A stretch of 64,000 bases of DNA, taken from contig JBFMFU010000072.1 of the NCBI GenBank assembly GCA_040751985.1, positions 107,783 through 171,782 on the forward strand, given 5' to 3'. Numbering within the stretch: the first letter of the stretch is position 1; the number at the start of each line of letters is the position of its first letter. Positions 8,377-17,533 of this stretch are shown here, piece by piece. The position numbers were made by a program, and so were the translations under genes. The stretch is from Desulfoferula sp040751985. Its GTDB lineage: Bacteria > Desulfobacterota > Desulfarculia > Desulfarculales > Desulfarculaceae. The notes beneath the pieces are model-generated. The model was not told the origin of the DNA. It searched no databases and was given only the letters and a program-made list of their open reading frames with translations.

Positions 8377-8405
8377 AACATATAACGTTACGCGTTATAT
8401 GTCAA
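8377..8405 (-). promoter_or_regulatory. higBA promoter with palindromic operator
   Basis: Minus strand TTGACA (8400-8405), 17-base spacer, TATGTT (8377-8382). A perfect 10-bp inverted repeat ACATATAACG/CGTTATATGT with a five-base centre (8378-8402) covers the space from -10 to -35. A HigA dimer bound there would block polymerase. Confidence 0.75.
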
Positions 8406-8487
8406 CCGGTTTTCGCGCTACTTGTTTTTTGGTCATGCTATTCTTGGGGCCAGGGCCGGCGCCCCACTCCGGCCCTGGGGAGATGTA

Positions 8488-9534
8488 ATGACCACCCTCA
8501 TCCTGGCCGTGAGCGTGTCCGTCGTGGTCTCGGCCCTGTGCTCCCTCTTAGAGGCGGTGCTCTACTCCACGCGCATGGTCACCCTGGAGGCCGCGGCCAT
8601 CCACGGCAACCGCGTGGCCCTGATCATGCGGGCCCTGAAGCTCAAGGTGGACCGCCCCCTGGCGGCCATATTGATCCTCAACACCGCGGCCAACACCGCC
8701 GGCGCGGCCCTGTCCGGCTGGGCCGCGTCCGAGGTCTGGGGGGCGGGCTCGCTGTGGGTGTTCTCGGCCTGCTTCACCCTGGCCATCCTCATCTTCAGCG
8801 AGATCATCCCCAAGACCGTGGGCGCCGTGTACTGGCGCAGCCTGTGGGGCCCCTCAGTGTACCCCCTGCGGGTGATGGTGGCCGGGCTGAGCCCCATCAT
8901 CTGGCTGACCCGCATGGTCACCGGCCTGGTCACCCGGGGCCGGGAGATATCGGTGAAGATAAGCGAAGAAGAAATCCTGGCCGCGGCCCGCCTGGGGGCC
9001 AAGGGCGGCCAGATCAGCTCCCTGGAGGCCGACCTGATCAACAACATCATCGGCCTGGAGGAGCTGTCGGCGGCCGACATCATGACCCCGCGCACGGTGA
9101 TGCTCAGCGTGGACGGCTCCCGCCCCATCGGCCAGGTGCAGCCCGAAGCCCGGGCCTGGGACCACACCCGGGTGCCGGTGTACAGCGGCCGGCCGGACGA
9201 GGTGGTGGGCTACGTGCTCAAGGACGACATCGGTCTGGTGGAGGGCCCGGCCCTGGAGCGGCCGGTGGCCAGCCTGGCCAAGCCGGTGCGCTTCCTGCCG
9301 CCGTCCACCAACGCCCTGCTGCTGTTGAGCGGCTTTCTGCGCCGCCGGGAGCACCTGGCCCTGGTGGTGGACGAGTACGGCGGCATTATGGGCCTGGTGA
9401 CCCTGGAAGACGTGATCGAGTCCCTGGTGGGCTCGGAGATAGTGGACGAAACCGACCAAGACGAGGACCTGCAGGAGGTGGCCCGCCGACGGGGCCGGGC
9501 CATGCTGGCCCAGGGCGAGGAAGACACGCCATGA
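8488..9534 (+). CDS. CNNM (DUF21) membrane protein with CBS pair
   Basis: Integral membrane protein of 348 residues, related to CorC/HlyC-type magnesium or divalent-cation exporters. The N-terminal membrane domain begins with the family motif VVVSALCSLLEAVLYS and has about four hydrophobic segments, including SEIIPKTVGAVYW. Two CBS modules follow (about 205-330: MTPRTVMLS... and VDEYGGIMGLVTLEDVIESLVG). The C-terminal CorC_HlyC transporter-associated domain found in many relatives is absent. The ATG at 8488 follows GGGGAGA. Its stop overlaps the start of the oxidoreductase gene by four bases. Confidence 0.9.
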   Translation: MTTLILAVSVSVVVSALCSLLEAVLYSTRMVTLEAAAIHGNRVALIMRALKLKVDRPLAAILILNTAANTAGAALSGWAASEVWGAGSLWVFSACFTLAILIFSEIIPKTVGAVYWRSLWGPSVYPLRVMVAGLSPIIWLTRMVTGLVTRGREISVKISEEEILAAARLGAKGGQISSLEADLINNIIGLEELSAADIMTPRTVMLSVDGSRPIGQVQPEARAWDHTRVPVYSGRPDEVVGYVLKDDIGLVEGPALERPVASLAKPVRFLPPSTNALLLLSGFLRRREHLALVVDEYGGIMGLVTLEDVIESLVGSEIVDETDQDEDLQEVARRRGRAMLAQGEEDTP

Positions 9535-10901
9535 GCGCATACGACTTCGACCTCTTCGTCATCGGCGGCGGGGGCAGCGCCGGCTTCACCGCCATCACCA
9601 CGGCCATGAAGGCCGGGGCCAAGGTGGGCATGGCCGAGTCCGGCCGCCTGGGGGGCCTGTGCATCCTGGCCGGCTGCATGCCCAGCAAGACCCTGCTGCA
9701 CAGCGCCGTCCAGGTGCGCGCCGAAGGCCTGGAGGGCGCGGCGGCCTACCCCGAGATTCAGCGCTTCACCCGCAGAGTGGTGGACTACCTGGCCGGCGGC
9801 CGCGAGGAGTCCGTGGCCGAGCGGGTCAAGGCCGGCCTGCAGGTGCTGCGCGGAACGGCCTCCTTCGTGGACCCCCATTGCCTGGCGGTGGGCGGCCAGG
9901 AGATTAGCGCCGGCAGCATCGTCATCGCCACCGGCAGCCAGGAGGCGGCCCCGCCTATCCCAGGCCTGGCCCAGGCCGGCTACCTGACCTCCAAGGAGTT
10001 CCTGTCCCTGTCCTATTTGCCCAACTCCCTGGTCGTGCTGGGCGGCGGGGCCGTGGCCCTGGAGCTGACCCAGTTCGCCGCCCGCATGGGCGTGGCGGTG
10101 AGCCTGATCCAGCGCAGCCAGCACCTGCTGAGCAAGGAGGACCCCAGGGCGGGCAGCCTGTTGGCCCAGGTGCTCAGCGAAGAGGGCGCGGCCGTGTACA
10201 CCGGCACCGAGATCAGCCAGGTGCGCCGGGAGCGGGCCGGGGTCTCGGTGCGCTTCAGCCAGCAGGGCAAGGAGAGCCAGCTCTCGGCCGAGGTGCTGCT
10301 CTTGGCCATGGGCCGCCAGGCCAACGTGGAAGGCCTGAACCTGGTCGCGGCCGGGGTGGAGCTGGACCGCCGGGGCGCGGTGAAGGTGGACCGCTACATG
10401 CGCACCAGCCAGGCGCACATCTTCGCGGCCGGCGACGTGACCGGCGGGCCCATGGTGGTGAACCTGGCCGTGGAGCAGGGCCGCGCCGCGGGCCACAACG
10501 CCGTCCACGACCAGCCGCGGGAGGTCAACGACCAGGTGCTGCCCAGGGCGGTGTTCACCGAACCGCAGTTCGCGCGGGTGGGGCTGAACCAGGCCGAGGC
10601 AGCGGCCGCGGGCCTGGACTGCGCGCAGGCGGACTACGACCTGGGCGGCATGGGCACGGCCAAGACCTATCCCCAGGCCCTGCGCGGTTACCTGTGCCTG
10701 CGGGCCGAAAAAAATAGCGGCCGCGTGGTGGGCGCGGAGCTGGTGGCGCCCGAGGCCTCGCTGATGATCCACGACGTGGCCGTGTGCCTGAAGCTGGGCG
10801 GCACCGCCGCGGACCTGGCGGCCATCCCCTACATCCACCCCTGCCTGGCCGAGATCACCCAGTTCACGGCCGGCAACCTGGCCAAGCTGGTGGGCGGTTA
10901 G
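9531..10901 (+). CDS. Class I pyridine nucleotide-disulfide oxidoreductase (dihydrolipoamide dehydrogenase/mercuric reductase-like)
   Basis: FAD flavoenzyme of 456 residues that moves electrons between NAD(P)H and a disulfide substrate. FAD motif VIGGGGSAGF (around residue 11), redox-active pair GGLCILAGCMPSK (C-x4-C), NAD motif VVLGGGAVALELTQ, FAD site FAAGDVTGGP and the C-terminal active-site YIHPCLAE with the His-Glu pair are all present. It could be a lipoamide dehydrogenase or a relative acting on another disulfide. No lipoyl-enzyme complex genes are near. It overlaps the CBS membrane gene by four bases and is probably cotranscribed with it. Confidence 0.9.
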   Translation: MSAYDFDLFVIGGGGSAGFTAITTAMKAGAKVGMAESGRLGGLCILAGCMPSKTLLHSAVQVRAEGLEGAAAYPEIQRFTRRVVDYLAGGREESVAERVKAGLQVLRGTASFVDPHCLAVGGQEISAGSIVIATGSQEAAPPIPGLAQAGYLTSKEFLSLSYLPNSLVVLGGGAVALELTQFAARMGVAVSLIQRSQHLLSKEDPRAGSLLAQVLSEEGAAVYTGTEISQVRRERAGVSVRFSQQGKESQLSAEVLLLAMGRQANVEGLNLVAAGVELDRRGAVKVDRYMRTSQAHIFAAGDVTGGPMVVNLAVEQGRAAGHNAVHDQPREVNDQVLPRAVFTEPQFARVGLNQAEAAAAGLDCAQADYDLGGMGTAKTYPQALRGYLCLRAEKNSGRVVGAELVAPEASLMIHDVAVCLKLGGTAADLAAIPYIHPCLAEITQFTAGNLAKLVGG

Positions 10902-10992
10902 GTGGGGGGCTGAGGCCGGCCGGGGGAGCCCAAGCTTTCACCCCGCGGCCCCAGATGATATCCTTGCCCCTGGACCGGCCTGGAGGGGAGAG

Positions 10993-11691
10993 GTGCCTTA
11001 CTACCCCGCGCTACTGGACCTGAGCGGCCGCCTGGTGCTCTTGGTGGGCGGCGGGCAGGTGGCGGCGCGCAAGATCGCCTCGCTGATCGAGGCCGGGGCC
11101 CGGGTGCGCCTGGTGGCCCCGGAGCTGGCCCCCGAGACGCTGGCGGCGGCGGGCAAGCCCGGCGTGGAGCTGCGCCAGCGGGGGTTTGAGGCCGCGGATA
11201 TGGAGGGCGCCGCCCTGGTGATCAGCGCCACCGACGACCAGGCCCTGAACCGGGCCGTGGCCGCCGAGGCCGGGAAGCGGGGCCTGTTCGTCAACGTGGT
11301 GGACGTGCCCGAGCTGTGCTCGTTCATCGTGCCGGCGGTGCTCCGGCGCGGGGACCTGGTGGTGGCAATGTCCACCTCCGGGGCCAGCCCGGCCGCGGCC
11401 GCCCGCCTGCGCCGGGACCTGGAGCAGCGCTTGGGCCCGGAGTGGGCCCTGTACCTGCGCATCCTCAAGGCCGTCCGGGCCCGGCTCACGGCCCTGGGCC
11501 GGCCGGCGGCCGAGAACCGGCCCCTGTTCTACCGGCTGGTGGACTCGGAGCTGCGGGCAACAGTGGCGGCCGGGGACGCGGCCGGGGCCGGGGCCGTCCT
11601 GCGCCGGGTCCTGGGGCCGGGCTGCGGCCTGGCCGAGCTGGGAATCGCGCCCGGCGAGTTCCAGGCCGGGGAAGGGAGTAAACTCCGGTGA
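10993..11691 (+). CDS. Precorrin-2 dehydrogenase / sirohydrochlorin ferrochelatase (siroheme synthase)
   Basis: Oxidises precorrin-2 with NAD+ and inserts iron to give siroheme, the cofactor of sulfite reductase. The protein has 232 residues like Met8/CysG-N: PYYPALLDLSGR, the Rossmann LVGGGQVAARK (around residue 18), ISATDD, NVVDVPELCSFIVPA and STSGASPAAA. It starts with GTG after GGAGGGGAGA. Its end overlaps the cytochrome-assembly gene by four bases, and hemA follows, so this operon supplies both siroheme and heme precursors. It lacks the methyltransferase half of CysG. Confidence 0.93.
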   Translation: MPYYPALLDLSGRLVLLVGGGQVAARKIASLIEAGARVRLVAPELAPETLAAAGKPGVELRQRGFEAADMEGAALVISATDDQALNRAVAAEAGKRGLFVNVVDVPELCSFIVPAVLRRGDLVVAMSTSGASPAAAARLRRDLEQRLGPEWALYLRILKAVRARLTALGRPAAENRPLFYRLVDSELRATVAAGDAAGAGAVLRRVLGPGCGLAELGIAPGEFQAGEGSKLR

Positions 11692-12533
11692 GCACCGCGC
11701 TGCATTGGGCCACCTTGATCGCCTACCTGCTGGGCACCTTCGTGTTCCTGGGCTTTCTGCTGCACCAGCGCCGGGGCCTGTACCGCATGGGCCTCGCCGT
11801 GCTGTGGATCGGCTTCGGCCTGCACAGCGCGGCCCTGGCCGCGGCCTGGGTGCAGAGCGGGGTGCTGCCGGCCACCAGCCTGCGCCAGTCGCTGGACTTG
11901 TTCTCCTGGGCTCTGATGGGCGCCACCCTGGTGGTCAACCTGCACCTGCAGGTGATGATTTTGGGGGCCTTCGCCGCGCCGCTCAGCTCCCTCTTGCTGT
12001 TGGCCGCGGGCCTCTTACCGGTGGTGCCGGTGGCCAAGACCGAGGTGTTCCAGAGCCTGTGGGTAGTGGTGCACGTCTTCACCCTGCTCTCGGGCTACGG
12101 CCTGCTCTGCCTCACCTGCCTGGGCGGGGTGCTCTACCTGCACCAGGAGCGCTCCATCCGGGCCAAGAACCTGGGGCCCTCCTTCCAGCGCCTGCCCAGC
12201 CTCAACCGCCTGGACACCCTGAACCACCAGACCCTGGTGGCCGGCTTCCTCTTGATGACCCTGGGGCTGATCTCCGGGGCGGTGTACGCCCAGATCGCCC
12301 TGGGCAGCTACTGGCGCTGGGACCCCAAGGAGGTCTGGGCCCTGATCACCTGGCTACTCTATGCGGCTCTGTTGCACGCGCGCCTGGTGCAGGGCTGGCG
12401 CGGCCGGCGGGGGGCCTGGCTGAGCGTCATCGCCTTCGCGGCCCTGGTGTTCACCTTCGTGGGCGTGGGCCTTCTGTTCCCCGGCTACCACAACTTCACC
12501 TCCCTCACCGAGCTGACGGGGGTCCGCCCGTGA
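11688..12533 (+). CDS. CcsA/HemX-like cytochrome c assembly membrane protein
   Basis: Polytopic inner-membrane protein of 281 residues with about eight hydrophobic segments. The tryptophan-rich haem-handling motif is YWRWDPKEVWALITWL (around residue 211). Family members act in haem delivery for cytochrome c maturation or, as HemX, influence glutamyl-tRNA reductase levels. Being sandwiched between the siroheme gene and hemA with four-base overlaps on both sides favours the HemX-type role, though CcsA function is possible. GTG start. Confidence 0.87.
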   Translation: MSTALHWATLIAYLLGTFVFLGFLLHQRRGLYRMGLAVLWIGFGLHSAALAAAWVQSGVLPATSLRQSLDLFSWALMGATLVVNLHLQVMILGAFAAPLSSLLLLAAGLLPVVPVAKTEVFQSLWVVVHVFTLLSGYGLLCLTCLGGVLYLHQERSIRAKNLGPSFQRLPSLNRLDTLNHQTLVAGFLLMTLGLISGAVYAQIALGSYWRWDPKEVWALITWLLYAALLHARLVQGWRGRRGAWLSVIAFAALVFTFVGVGLLFPGYHNFTSLTELTGVRP

Positions 12534-13813
12534 ACCTGCTCCTGGTGGGCATAAGCCACAAGACCGCGCCCATCGAACTGCGCGAGTGCCTGGCCCCGCC
12601 GCCGGAGCAGGTGGGAGCGCGCCTCAGGGAGTGCATCGCCCTAGAGGGGGTGCACGAGGCCTTCCTGGTCTCCACCTGCAACCGGGTGGAGGTGCTGGTG
12701 GCCGCCGAGGGCCAGGCCGCGGCCGAGGGGCTGCGGCGCTGGCTGGCCCAGGGCCGGCCCGTGGACGCCGAGGCCCTGCGTGCCGCGGTGTACGAGCACG
12801 CGGGCGAGGACGCGGTGCGCCACCTGTTCCGGGTGGCCTCCAGCCTGGACTCGCTGGTGGTGGGCGAGCCGCAGATCCTGGGCCAGATCAAGGAGGCCTA
12901 CCGCCTGGCCACGGCCGCCGGCACCAGCCGCACGGTGCTCAACCGCCTGCTGCACAAGACCTTCCAGGTGGCCAAGAAGGTGCGCAGCCAGACCAACATC
13001 GGCGGGGCGGCGGTGTCCATCTCCTACGCCGCCGTGGAGCTGGCCAAGAAGATCTTCGACGACCTGGCCGGGCTCTCGGCCCTGGTCATCGGCGCCGGCG
13101 AGATGGCCGAGCTGGCCGTGGAGCACCTGATGAACCAGGGGGTAAAGCGGGTGCTGGTGGCCAACCGCACCCTGGAGCGGGCCGTGGAGCTGGCCGCCCG
13201 CTGGCGCGGCGAGGCCCTGGGACTCACGGACCTGCCCCAGGTGCTGGAGCAGGTGGACATCGTCATCGCCTCCACCGCCTCGCCCGAGCCGGTGATCACC
13301 GCGGAGATGGCCCGCAAGGCCCTGCGCGCCCGCCGCGGCCGGCCGGTGTTCTTCATCGACATCGCCGTGCCCAGGGACGTGGAGCCGGCGGTGGGCGAGC
13401 TGGACGGCTGCTTCGTCTACGACATCGACGACCTGACCTCGGTGGTGGAGGCCAACCGGGCCAGCCGGGCCGACGCGGCCCAGGCCGCCGAGCGCATCGT
13501 GGCCGCGGAGGTGGTCAAGTTCATGAACTGGCTGGGCAGCCTGGAGGCGGTGCCCACCATCAGCGCCCTGACCGCCAAGGGCGAGGGGCTGCGCCAGGCC
13601 GAGCTGGCCCGCACCCTCAAGGACCTGAACGGCATCGCCCCGGAGCAAGCCGCGGCCATCGACCGCCTGACCCAGGCCCTGGTCAAGAAGCTCTTGCACG
13701 ATCCCATCCTGTTCCTCAAGGACCCCACCCACTCCAAGAGCGAGGACACCAAGCGCGAGCAACTGGCCCTGGTGCGGCGCATATTCAAGCTGGGGGAGAA
13801 CGGCGAGGAGTAG
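12530..13813 (+). CDS. hemA: Glutamyl-tRNA reductase
   Basis: First committed enzyme of C5 tetrapyrrole synthesis: reduces glutamyl-tRNA to glutamate semialdehyde using NADPH. The 427-residue protein has the N-terminal LLVGISHKTAPIELRE, the catalytic cysteine in VSTCNRVEV (around residue 50), the signature EPQILGQIKEAY, a Rossmann motif VIGAGEMAEL and a C-terminal dimerisation helix. The GTG start at 12530 overlaps the preceding stop. Together with the siroheme gene it would feed haem and siroheme for respiratory enzymes. Confidence 0.96.
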   Translation: MNLLLVGISHKTAPIELRECLAPPPEQVGARLRECIALEGVHEAFLVSTCNRVEVLVAAEGQAAAEGLRRWLAQGRPVDAEALRAAVYEHAGEDAVRHLFRVASSLDSLVVGEPQILGQIKEAYRLATAAGTSRTVLNRLLHKTFQVAKKVRSQTNIGGAAVSISYAAVELAKKIFDDLAGLSALVIGAGEMAELAVEHLMNQGVKRVLVANRTLERAVELAARWRGEALGLTDLPQVLEQVDIVIASTASPEPVITAEMARKALRARRGRPVFFIDIAVPRDVEPAVGELDGCFVYDIDDLTSVVEANRASRADAAQAAERIVAAEVVKFMNWLGSLEAVPTISALTAKGEGLRQAELARTLKDLNGIAPEQAAAIDRLTQALVKKLLHDPILFLKDPTHSKSEDTKREQLALVRRIFKLGENGEE

Positions 13814-13845
13814 CCGCGGCCGGGGCGGCCGGAGAGGGGCGGCGC

Positions 13846-14652
13846 GTGACGGGTCAGTACATCCACGGCACCAGCCAGGACGAGCAGGTCCGCCTGAGCC
13901 TGCTGAATGAAATCACCAACCGCTCCTTCCTGGCCTACCTGGGCGACTGCCGCGGCCTGAGCGTCTGCGACTTCGGCTGCGGGCTGGGCATCCTGCTGGG
14001 CGACCTGGCCCAGGCCTTTCCCGACGCCCGCCTGACGGGCCTGGAGATATCCGAGGCCCAGGCCGACGCCGCCAGGCAGAACAATCAGGGCCGCGGCAAC
14101 GTCACGATCATCCGCACCGACGTTCTGAGCAACGATCTGCCCGCCGACTCCTTTGACCTGACCTATTGCCGCTACCTTCTGGAGCACCTGGCCGACCCGG
14201 TGACGGCGGTCAAGGAGATGGCCAGGGTGACCAGGCCGGGCGGCAGGATCGTGGCCCAGGAAAACGACCTGCACAACGTGCTCTATCATCCGGAGATAGA
14301 GGGCCTGGACCAGGTGATGCGCCAGTTCTGCCGGCTGCAGGTGAAGCTGGGCGGGGCGCCTTACATCGGCCGGGAGCTTTTCGGCATCTTCAAAACCGCC
14401 GGCGTGGCGCAGATCGAGCTGTCCTACGCGCCCGAGATATACACCGAGGACGAGCCCGAAAAATACCGGGCCTGGATGCAAAATTCCTTGGGAATATTGC
14501 TGGGGGTTCGGGATATGATGCTGGCCGAAGATATGGTCTCTGAAAAGACCTTTGACGGCGTCTGCGCCGCCATCAAAGAGAGGATCGCCAATCCTCGGGG
14601 GGTCTCGCTGTTTCACTGGAACCGGATCACGGGCTACAAGCGGGCCGCTTGA
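13846..14652 (+). CDS. SAM-dependent methyltransferase, class I
   Basis: Rossmann-fold methyltransferase of 268 residues with GTG start after GGAGAGG. Motif I is VCDFGCGLGILLGDLA (around residue 38), followed by LTGLEISEAQ and YCRYLLEHLADP, the usual post-motif regions. The C-terminal third has no recognised motif. It lies 32 bases after hemA and may be cotranscribed, but its substrate cannot be told. Codon usage is slightly less GC-biased at its 3' end than in hemA. Confidence 0.8.
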   Translation: MTGQYIHGTSQDEQVRLSLLNEITNRSFLAYLGDCRGLSVCDFGCGLGILLGDLAQAFPDARLTGLEISEAQADAARQNNQGRGNVTIIRTDVLSNDLPADSFDLTYCRYLLEHLADPVTAVKEMARVTRPGGRIVAQENDLHNVLYHPEIEGLDQVMRQFCRLQVKLGGAPYIGRELFGIFKTAGVAQIELSYAPEIYTEDEPEKYRAWMQNSLGILLGVRDMMLAEDMVSEKTFDGVCAAIKERIANPRGVSLFHWNRITGYKRAA

Positions 14653-14756
14653 CGGCCGCGGGTTTTGCCCCTGCCCGTTGGCCTGCGGGGCGATAAGCGG
14701 GCGGTGACAAACCCAACGCCCCGCCCGGGCAATTTCACGCGTGAAGGGGAAGCCAG

Positions 14757-15158
14757 GTGAAGATCGAATATAGACCCCCCACCCCGGAGGAGTATCGGTC
14801 TCTGCGGGAGGCCGTGGGCTGGCGGCCCGTTGAGCAGGCGCTCGTAGAGCGGGCCCTGCGCCGGGCCTTGTTTTCCGTGGTGGTCATCCAAGACGGAAGG
14901 GTGGTGGGCACCGGCCGGGTGGTGGGTGACGGGGGATTATATTATTACCTGCAGGACGTGATGGTGCTCCCCAGTTGCCAGGGACAAGGCATAGGCAAGG
15001 AAATAATCAGCCACTTACTGACCTACATTCAAGAGAATGCGCCCAAGGGGGCCTTCGTGGGCCTGATGGCCGCCAAGGGTCTGCAAGCTTACTACGAGGG
15101 ATTTGGTTTTCAGGCCAGGCCGGCCGACGCGCCGGGGATGTTTCAAGTTGTGCGCTGA
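14757..15158 (+). CDS. GNAT-family N-acetyltransferase
   Basis: Acetyl-CoA-dependent acetyltransferase of 133 residues. The beta-4/acetyl-CoA pyrophosphate loop is visible as DVMVLPSCQGQGIGKEIISH (around residue 75), with the late AAKGLQAYYEGFGF typical of the family. GTG start after GAAGGGGAAG. The acetyl acceptor is unknown. It follows the methyltransferase by 104 bases that hold only weak hairpins. Confidence 0.82.
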   Translation: MKIEYRPPTPEEYRSLREAVGWRPVEQALVERALRRALFSVVVIQDGRVVGTGRVVGDGGLYYYLQDVMVLPSCQGQGIGKEIISHLLTYIQENAPKGAFVGLMAAKGLQAYYEGFGFQARPADAPGMFQVVR

Positions 15159-15277
15159 GCAGATGCTTGGGTGTCCTGGCAACAGAGTTACCCAGGCCGC
15201 CCGCCTGCGCAAGTGACTGCGCGGCACCGCCCCGGCGCGGGCCGCAGAAGATGGGGCCGTACCTTTAGGAGGCAGAC

Positions 15278-15712
15278 ATGAAGAAGCTCTTCGCCGCCGT
15301 TGCGTTAATGGTCGCCATCATGATGTTGCCAGCCTGCGCCCACGATTCCTCTTCCAGCGCCCAGGGCCACGGTTCGCCGGGCAAGCTGAACTATGGGCTC
15401 TCCTCCAACGAGCCGGTCCACTTCGGCGTTTATGAAAGGGGCGGCGCGCGCAATGTGCTGTCCGTGACCCGCCGGCAGGGCATGGCGGGCAAAAGTGTGA
15501 CCGTGCCCGGCCACCTGCTGGTCTTCCAGGGCGACCGCCTGGCCAAGAAGATACCCGTGAACATGACGGTGTCTTGCGACGGCAGCCCCACCCTGAAGAT
15601 ACAGGGCGCCACCGCCTCGGGTAAGACCTTTGCGGCCCAGGGCACCATCGCCAGGGACGGAAGCATGGTGGTGGACAAGTGGGAGGTGGGGTTCAACCCC
15701 CTGGCGGAATAG
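15278..15712 (+). CDS. Small predicted lipoprotein, unknown function
   Basis: A 144-residue exported protein. The signal MKKLFAAVALMVAIM ends in the lipobox LPAC (cysteine at residue 20), so it should be lipid-modified and envelope-bound. A serine-rich linker follows, then a beta-rich region without a family I recognise. A consensus AGGAGG precedes the ATG. It is convergent with the SDR gene. Confidence 0.75.
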   Translation: MKKLFAAVALMVAIMMLPACAHDSSSSAQGHGSPGKLNYGLSSNEPVHFGVYERGGARNVLSVTRRQGMAGKSVTVPGHLLVFQGDRLAKKIPVNMTVSCDGSPTLKIQGATASGKTFAAQGTIARDGSMVVDKWEVGFNPLAE

Positions 15713-15768
15713 CCACCCCTAAGACAGCGGGCGCTCCCGGCCCCTGGCGGGCGGGGGCGCGCGCGCCT

Positions 15769-16578
15769 CTAGCGCTCCAGCTCGCTCCTCAGCGAGCGGG
15801 CCATGATACGCTCGTACAGCCCCGGCGCCAGCCTACAGAGCAGGTGGGTGAGCTTGCCCACGGCCGAGAGCACCACCAGGCGCCTGCCCCGCTCCGCGGC
15901 CCGGAACACGGCCTCGGCCACTTCCTGGGGCGCGGCCACCCGCCCCACCGTGGACTGCTTATGCTTGCTGAGGCGGCCGTCGCCGTCCAGGGCCGCGTGG
16001 GCGATGCCGGTGCTGGTGAAGCCGGGGCAGATCAACGTGACGCCCACGCCGCTGGCGAATAGCTCGGTGCGCAGGGAGTCGAACAGGCCGTGCAGGGCGT
16101 GCTTGCTGGCCGCGTAGCCGCAGCGGCCGTACAGGGGCGCCAGCCCGGCCACCGAGGAGATGACCACGATCCGCCCGCGGCGCTCAAGCAGGCTGGGCAG
16201 GGCGGCCTGGGTCAGGTGCAGCGAGCCGAAGTAGTTCACCTCCATCACCCGGCGCAGCACCGCGGCCTCGGTTTGGGCAAAGGCGCTGCGGTGGGTGATG
16301 CCCGCGTTGTTGATCAGCACGTCCACCCCGCCCAGGCGCTCATTGACCTGGGCCACGGCCGCCCGGCAGGCCTCAAGGTCGGTGACGTCGCAGGCCAGGG
16401 CCTGGGCCTGGCCGCCGGCGGCCGCTATCTCCTCGGCCAGGGCCGCGGGCGGGGTCAGGTCCAGGAGGGCCAGGCGCGCGCCGGCCGCGGCGAAGCGCCG
16501 GGCAAAGGCCGAGCCCAGGCCGCCGGCCGCACCGCTGATGAGCACGGTCTGGCCGCGGAGACTACGCCTGGCGGCCAC
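15769..16578 (-). CDS. Short-chain dehydrogenase/reductase
   Basis: NAD(P)-dependent oxidoreductase of 269 residues. Cofactor motif ISGAAGGLGSAFA (around residue 14), NNAG (around residue 91), catalytic Ser in ISSVAG and the Y-x3-K pair in YAASKHA. The substrate is unknown; proximity to an epimerase/3-beta-hydroxysteroid-dehydrogenase-like protein suggests an alcohol or ketone of a ring or lipid compound. Its start overlaps the preceding gene by 17 bases. Last gene of the TetR-controlled operon. Confidence 0.9.
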   Translation of the reverse strand: MAARRSLRGQTVLISGAAGGLGSAFARRFAAAGARLALLDLTPPAALAEEIAAAGGQAQALACDVTDLEACRAAVAQVNERLGGVDVLINNAGITHRSAFAQTEAAVLRRVMEVNYFGSLHLTQAALPSLLERRGRIVVISSVAGLAPLYGRCGYAASKHALHGLFDSLRTELFASGVGVTLICPGFTSTGIAHAALDGDGRLSKHKQSTVGRVAAPQEVAEAVFRAAERGRRLVVLSAVGKLTHLLCRLAPGLYERIMARSLRSELER

Positions 16579-17533
16579 GGCCCCGCTTCTCCAGGAAGTA
16601 GTCGAAGACCTGGCGGGTGGTCTTTTGGGGGATGTAGCCCAGCTCCTGTTTGAGGCGCTGGTTGGCCAGCACCGGCCGGTAGCGCAGGAAGCGCACCTGC
16701 TCGGGCCCGTACTGGGTCAGGCCCAGGCGCTTTAAGAGCCACAGGGCCCCCTGCACCAGCCAGGCCGGCAGGGGCACATAGGGCTTGCCCAGGCGCTGGG
16801 CGATCTCGCGCAGGCTCAGCACCCCGTCCCCAGCCAGGTTGTAGATGCCGCTGGCGTCCTCGAACACGCCCTTGACCACCACCGCCACCACGTCCTGGTC
16901 CCAGATGAGCACGAAGGGGCTGGCCGCGCCGGACAGGCCCAGCACCATCCGCCTGTCGAACAGGTCCGTGATCTGGTTCTTGACCGTGGCCCCCAGGATG
17001 GTGCCCGGCCGCAGGATGAGCTGCTTCAGCTCCGGGTGCTCGCTGCGCCAGCGGGCCAGCATCTCCTCCACCTGGCGCTTGTGGTCGCTGTAGGCGAACT
17101 CGGGGTTGCCGCGCAGGGGGTGGTCCTCGGCCAGCCAGGGCGGGTTGTCCGCGTGGTAGCCGTAGGCCGCGCCGCTGCTGGCGTAGATGATCTTACGGGC
17201 CCCGCAGGCCAGGCAGGCCTGCAGCACGTTCTGGCTGCCCAGCACATCCACCTGGTACTCGCGCTGGCGGTTGGAGGCCGCGCCGGGGGTGACCAGGGCC
17301 GCCAGGTGCACCACCACCGCGGGCGCGTGCCGCCGGAAGACCTCGGCCAGCTCGGGCCCGGTGATGTCGGCGGTCTCGTAGGTCACGCCCGGCAGGCGCT
17401 CGCCCGCGGCCGGCGGCCGCAGGTCCAGGGCCACGATGCGCTTGAGGTCGCCGGGCGCCGCCGCCAGGGCCGCCACCACCTGGCGGCCCAGGTAGCCGCC
17501 GGCGCCGGTGACCAGCACCGCCTCTGGGCTCAT
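16562..17533 (-). CDS. NAD-dependent epimerase/dehydratase (extended SDR)
   Basis: Extended SDR of 323 residues. It has the Rossmann motif VTGAGGYLGRQVV near residue 8, HLAALVTP, YASSGAAYG and the Y-x3-K pair in YSDHK around residue 155. The long C-terminal substrate domain contains LILRPGTILGA. Relatives include sugar epimerases and 3-beta-hydroxysteroid dehydrogenases. I choose the ATG at 17533, which overlaps the transporter stop by four bases. It lies between a BASS transporter and an SDR, in one operon with them. Confidence 0.87.
   Translation of the reverse strand: MSPEAVLVTGAGGYLGRQVVAALAAAPGDLKRIVALDLRPPAAGERLPGVTYETADITGPELAEVFRRHAPAVVVHLAALVTPGAASNRQREYQVDVLGSQNVLQACLACGARKIIYASSGAAYGYHADNPPWLAEDHPLRGNPEFAYSDHKRQVEEMLARWRSEHPELKQLILRPGTILGATVKNQITDLFDRRMVLGLSGAASPFVLIWDQDVVAVVVKGVFEDASGIYNLAGDGVLSLREIAQRLGKPYVPLPAWLVQGALWLLKRLGLTQYGPEQVRFLRYRPVLANQRLKQELGYIPQKTTRQVFDYFLEKRGRGRQA

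Noticed and set aside
14685..14724. GCGGGGCG/CGCCCCGC inverted repeat before the GNAT gene
   Set aside because: The loop is about 24 bases and there is no T-run; too weak to call a terminator.
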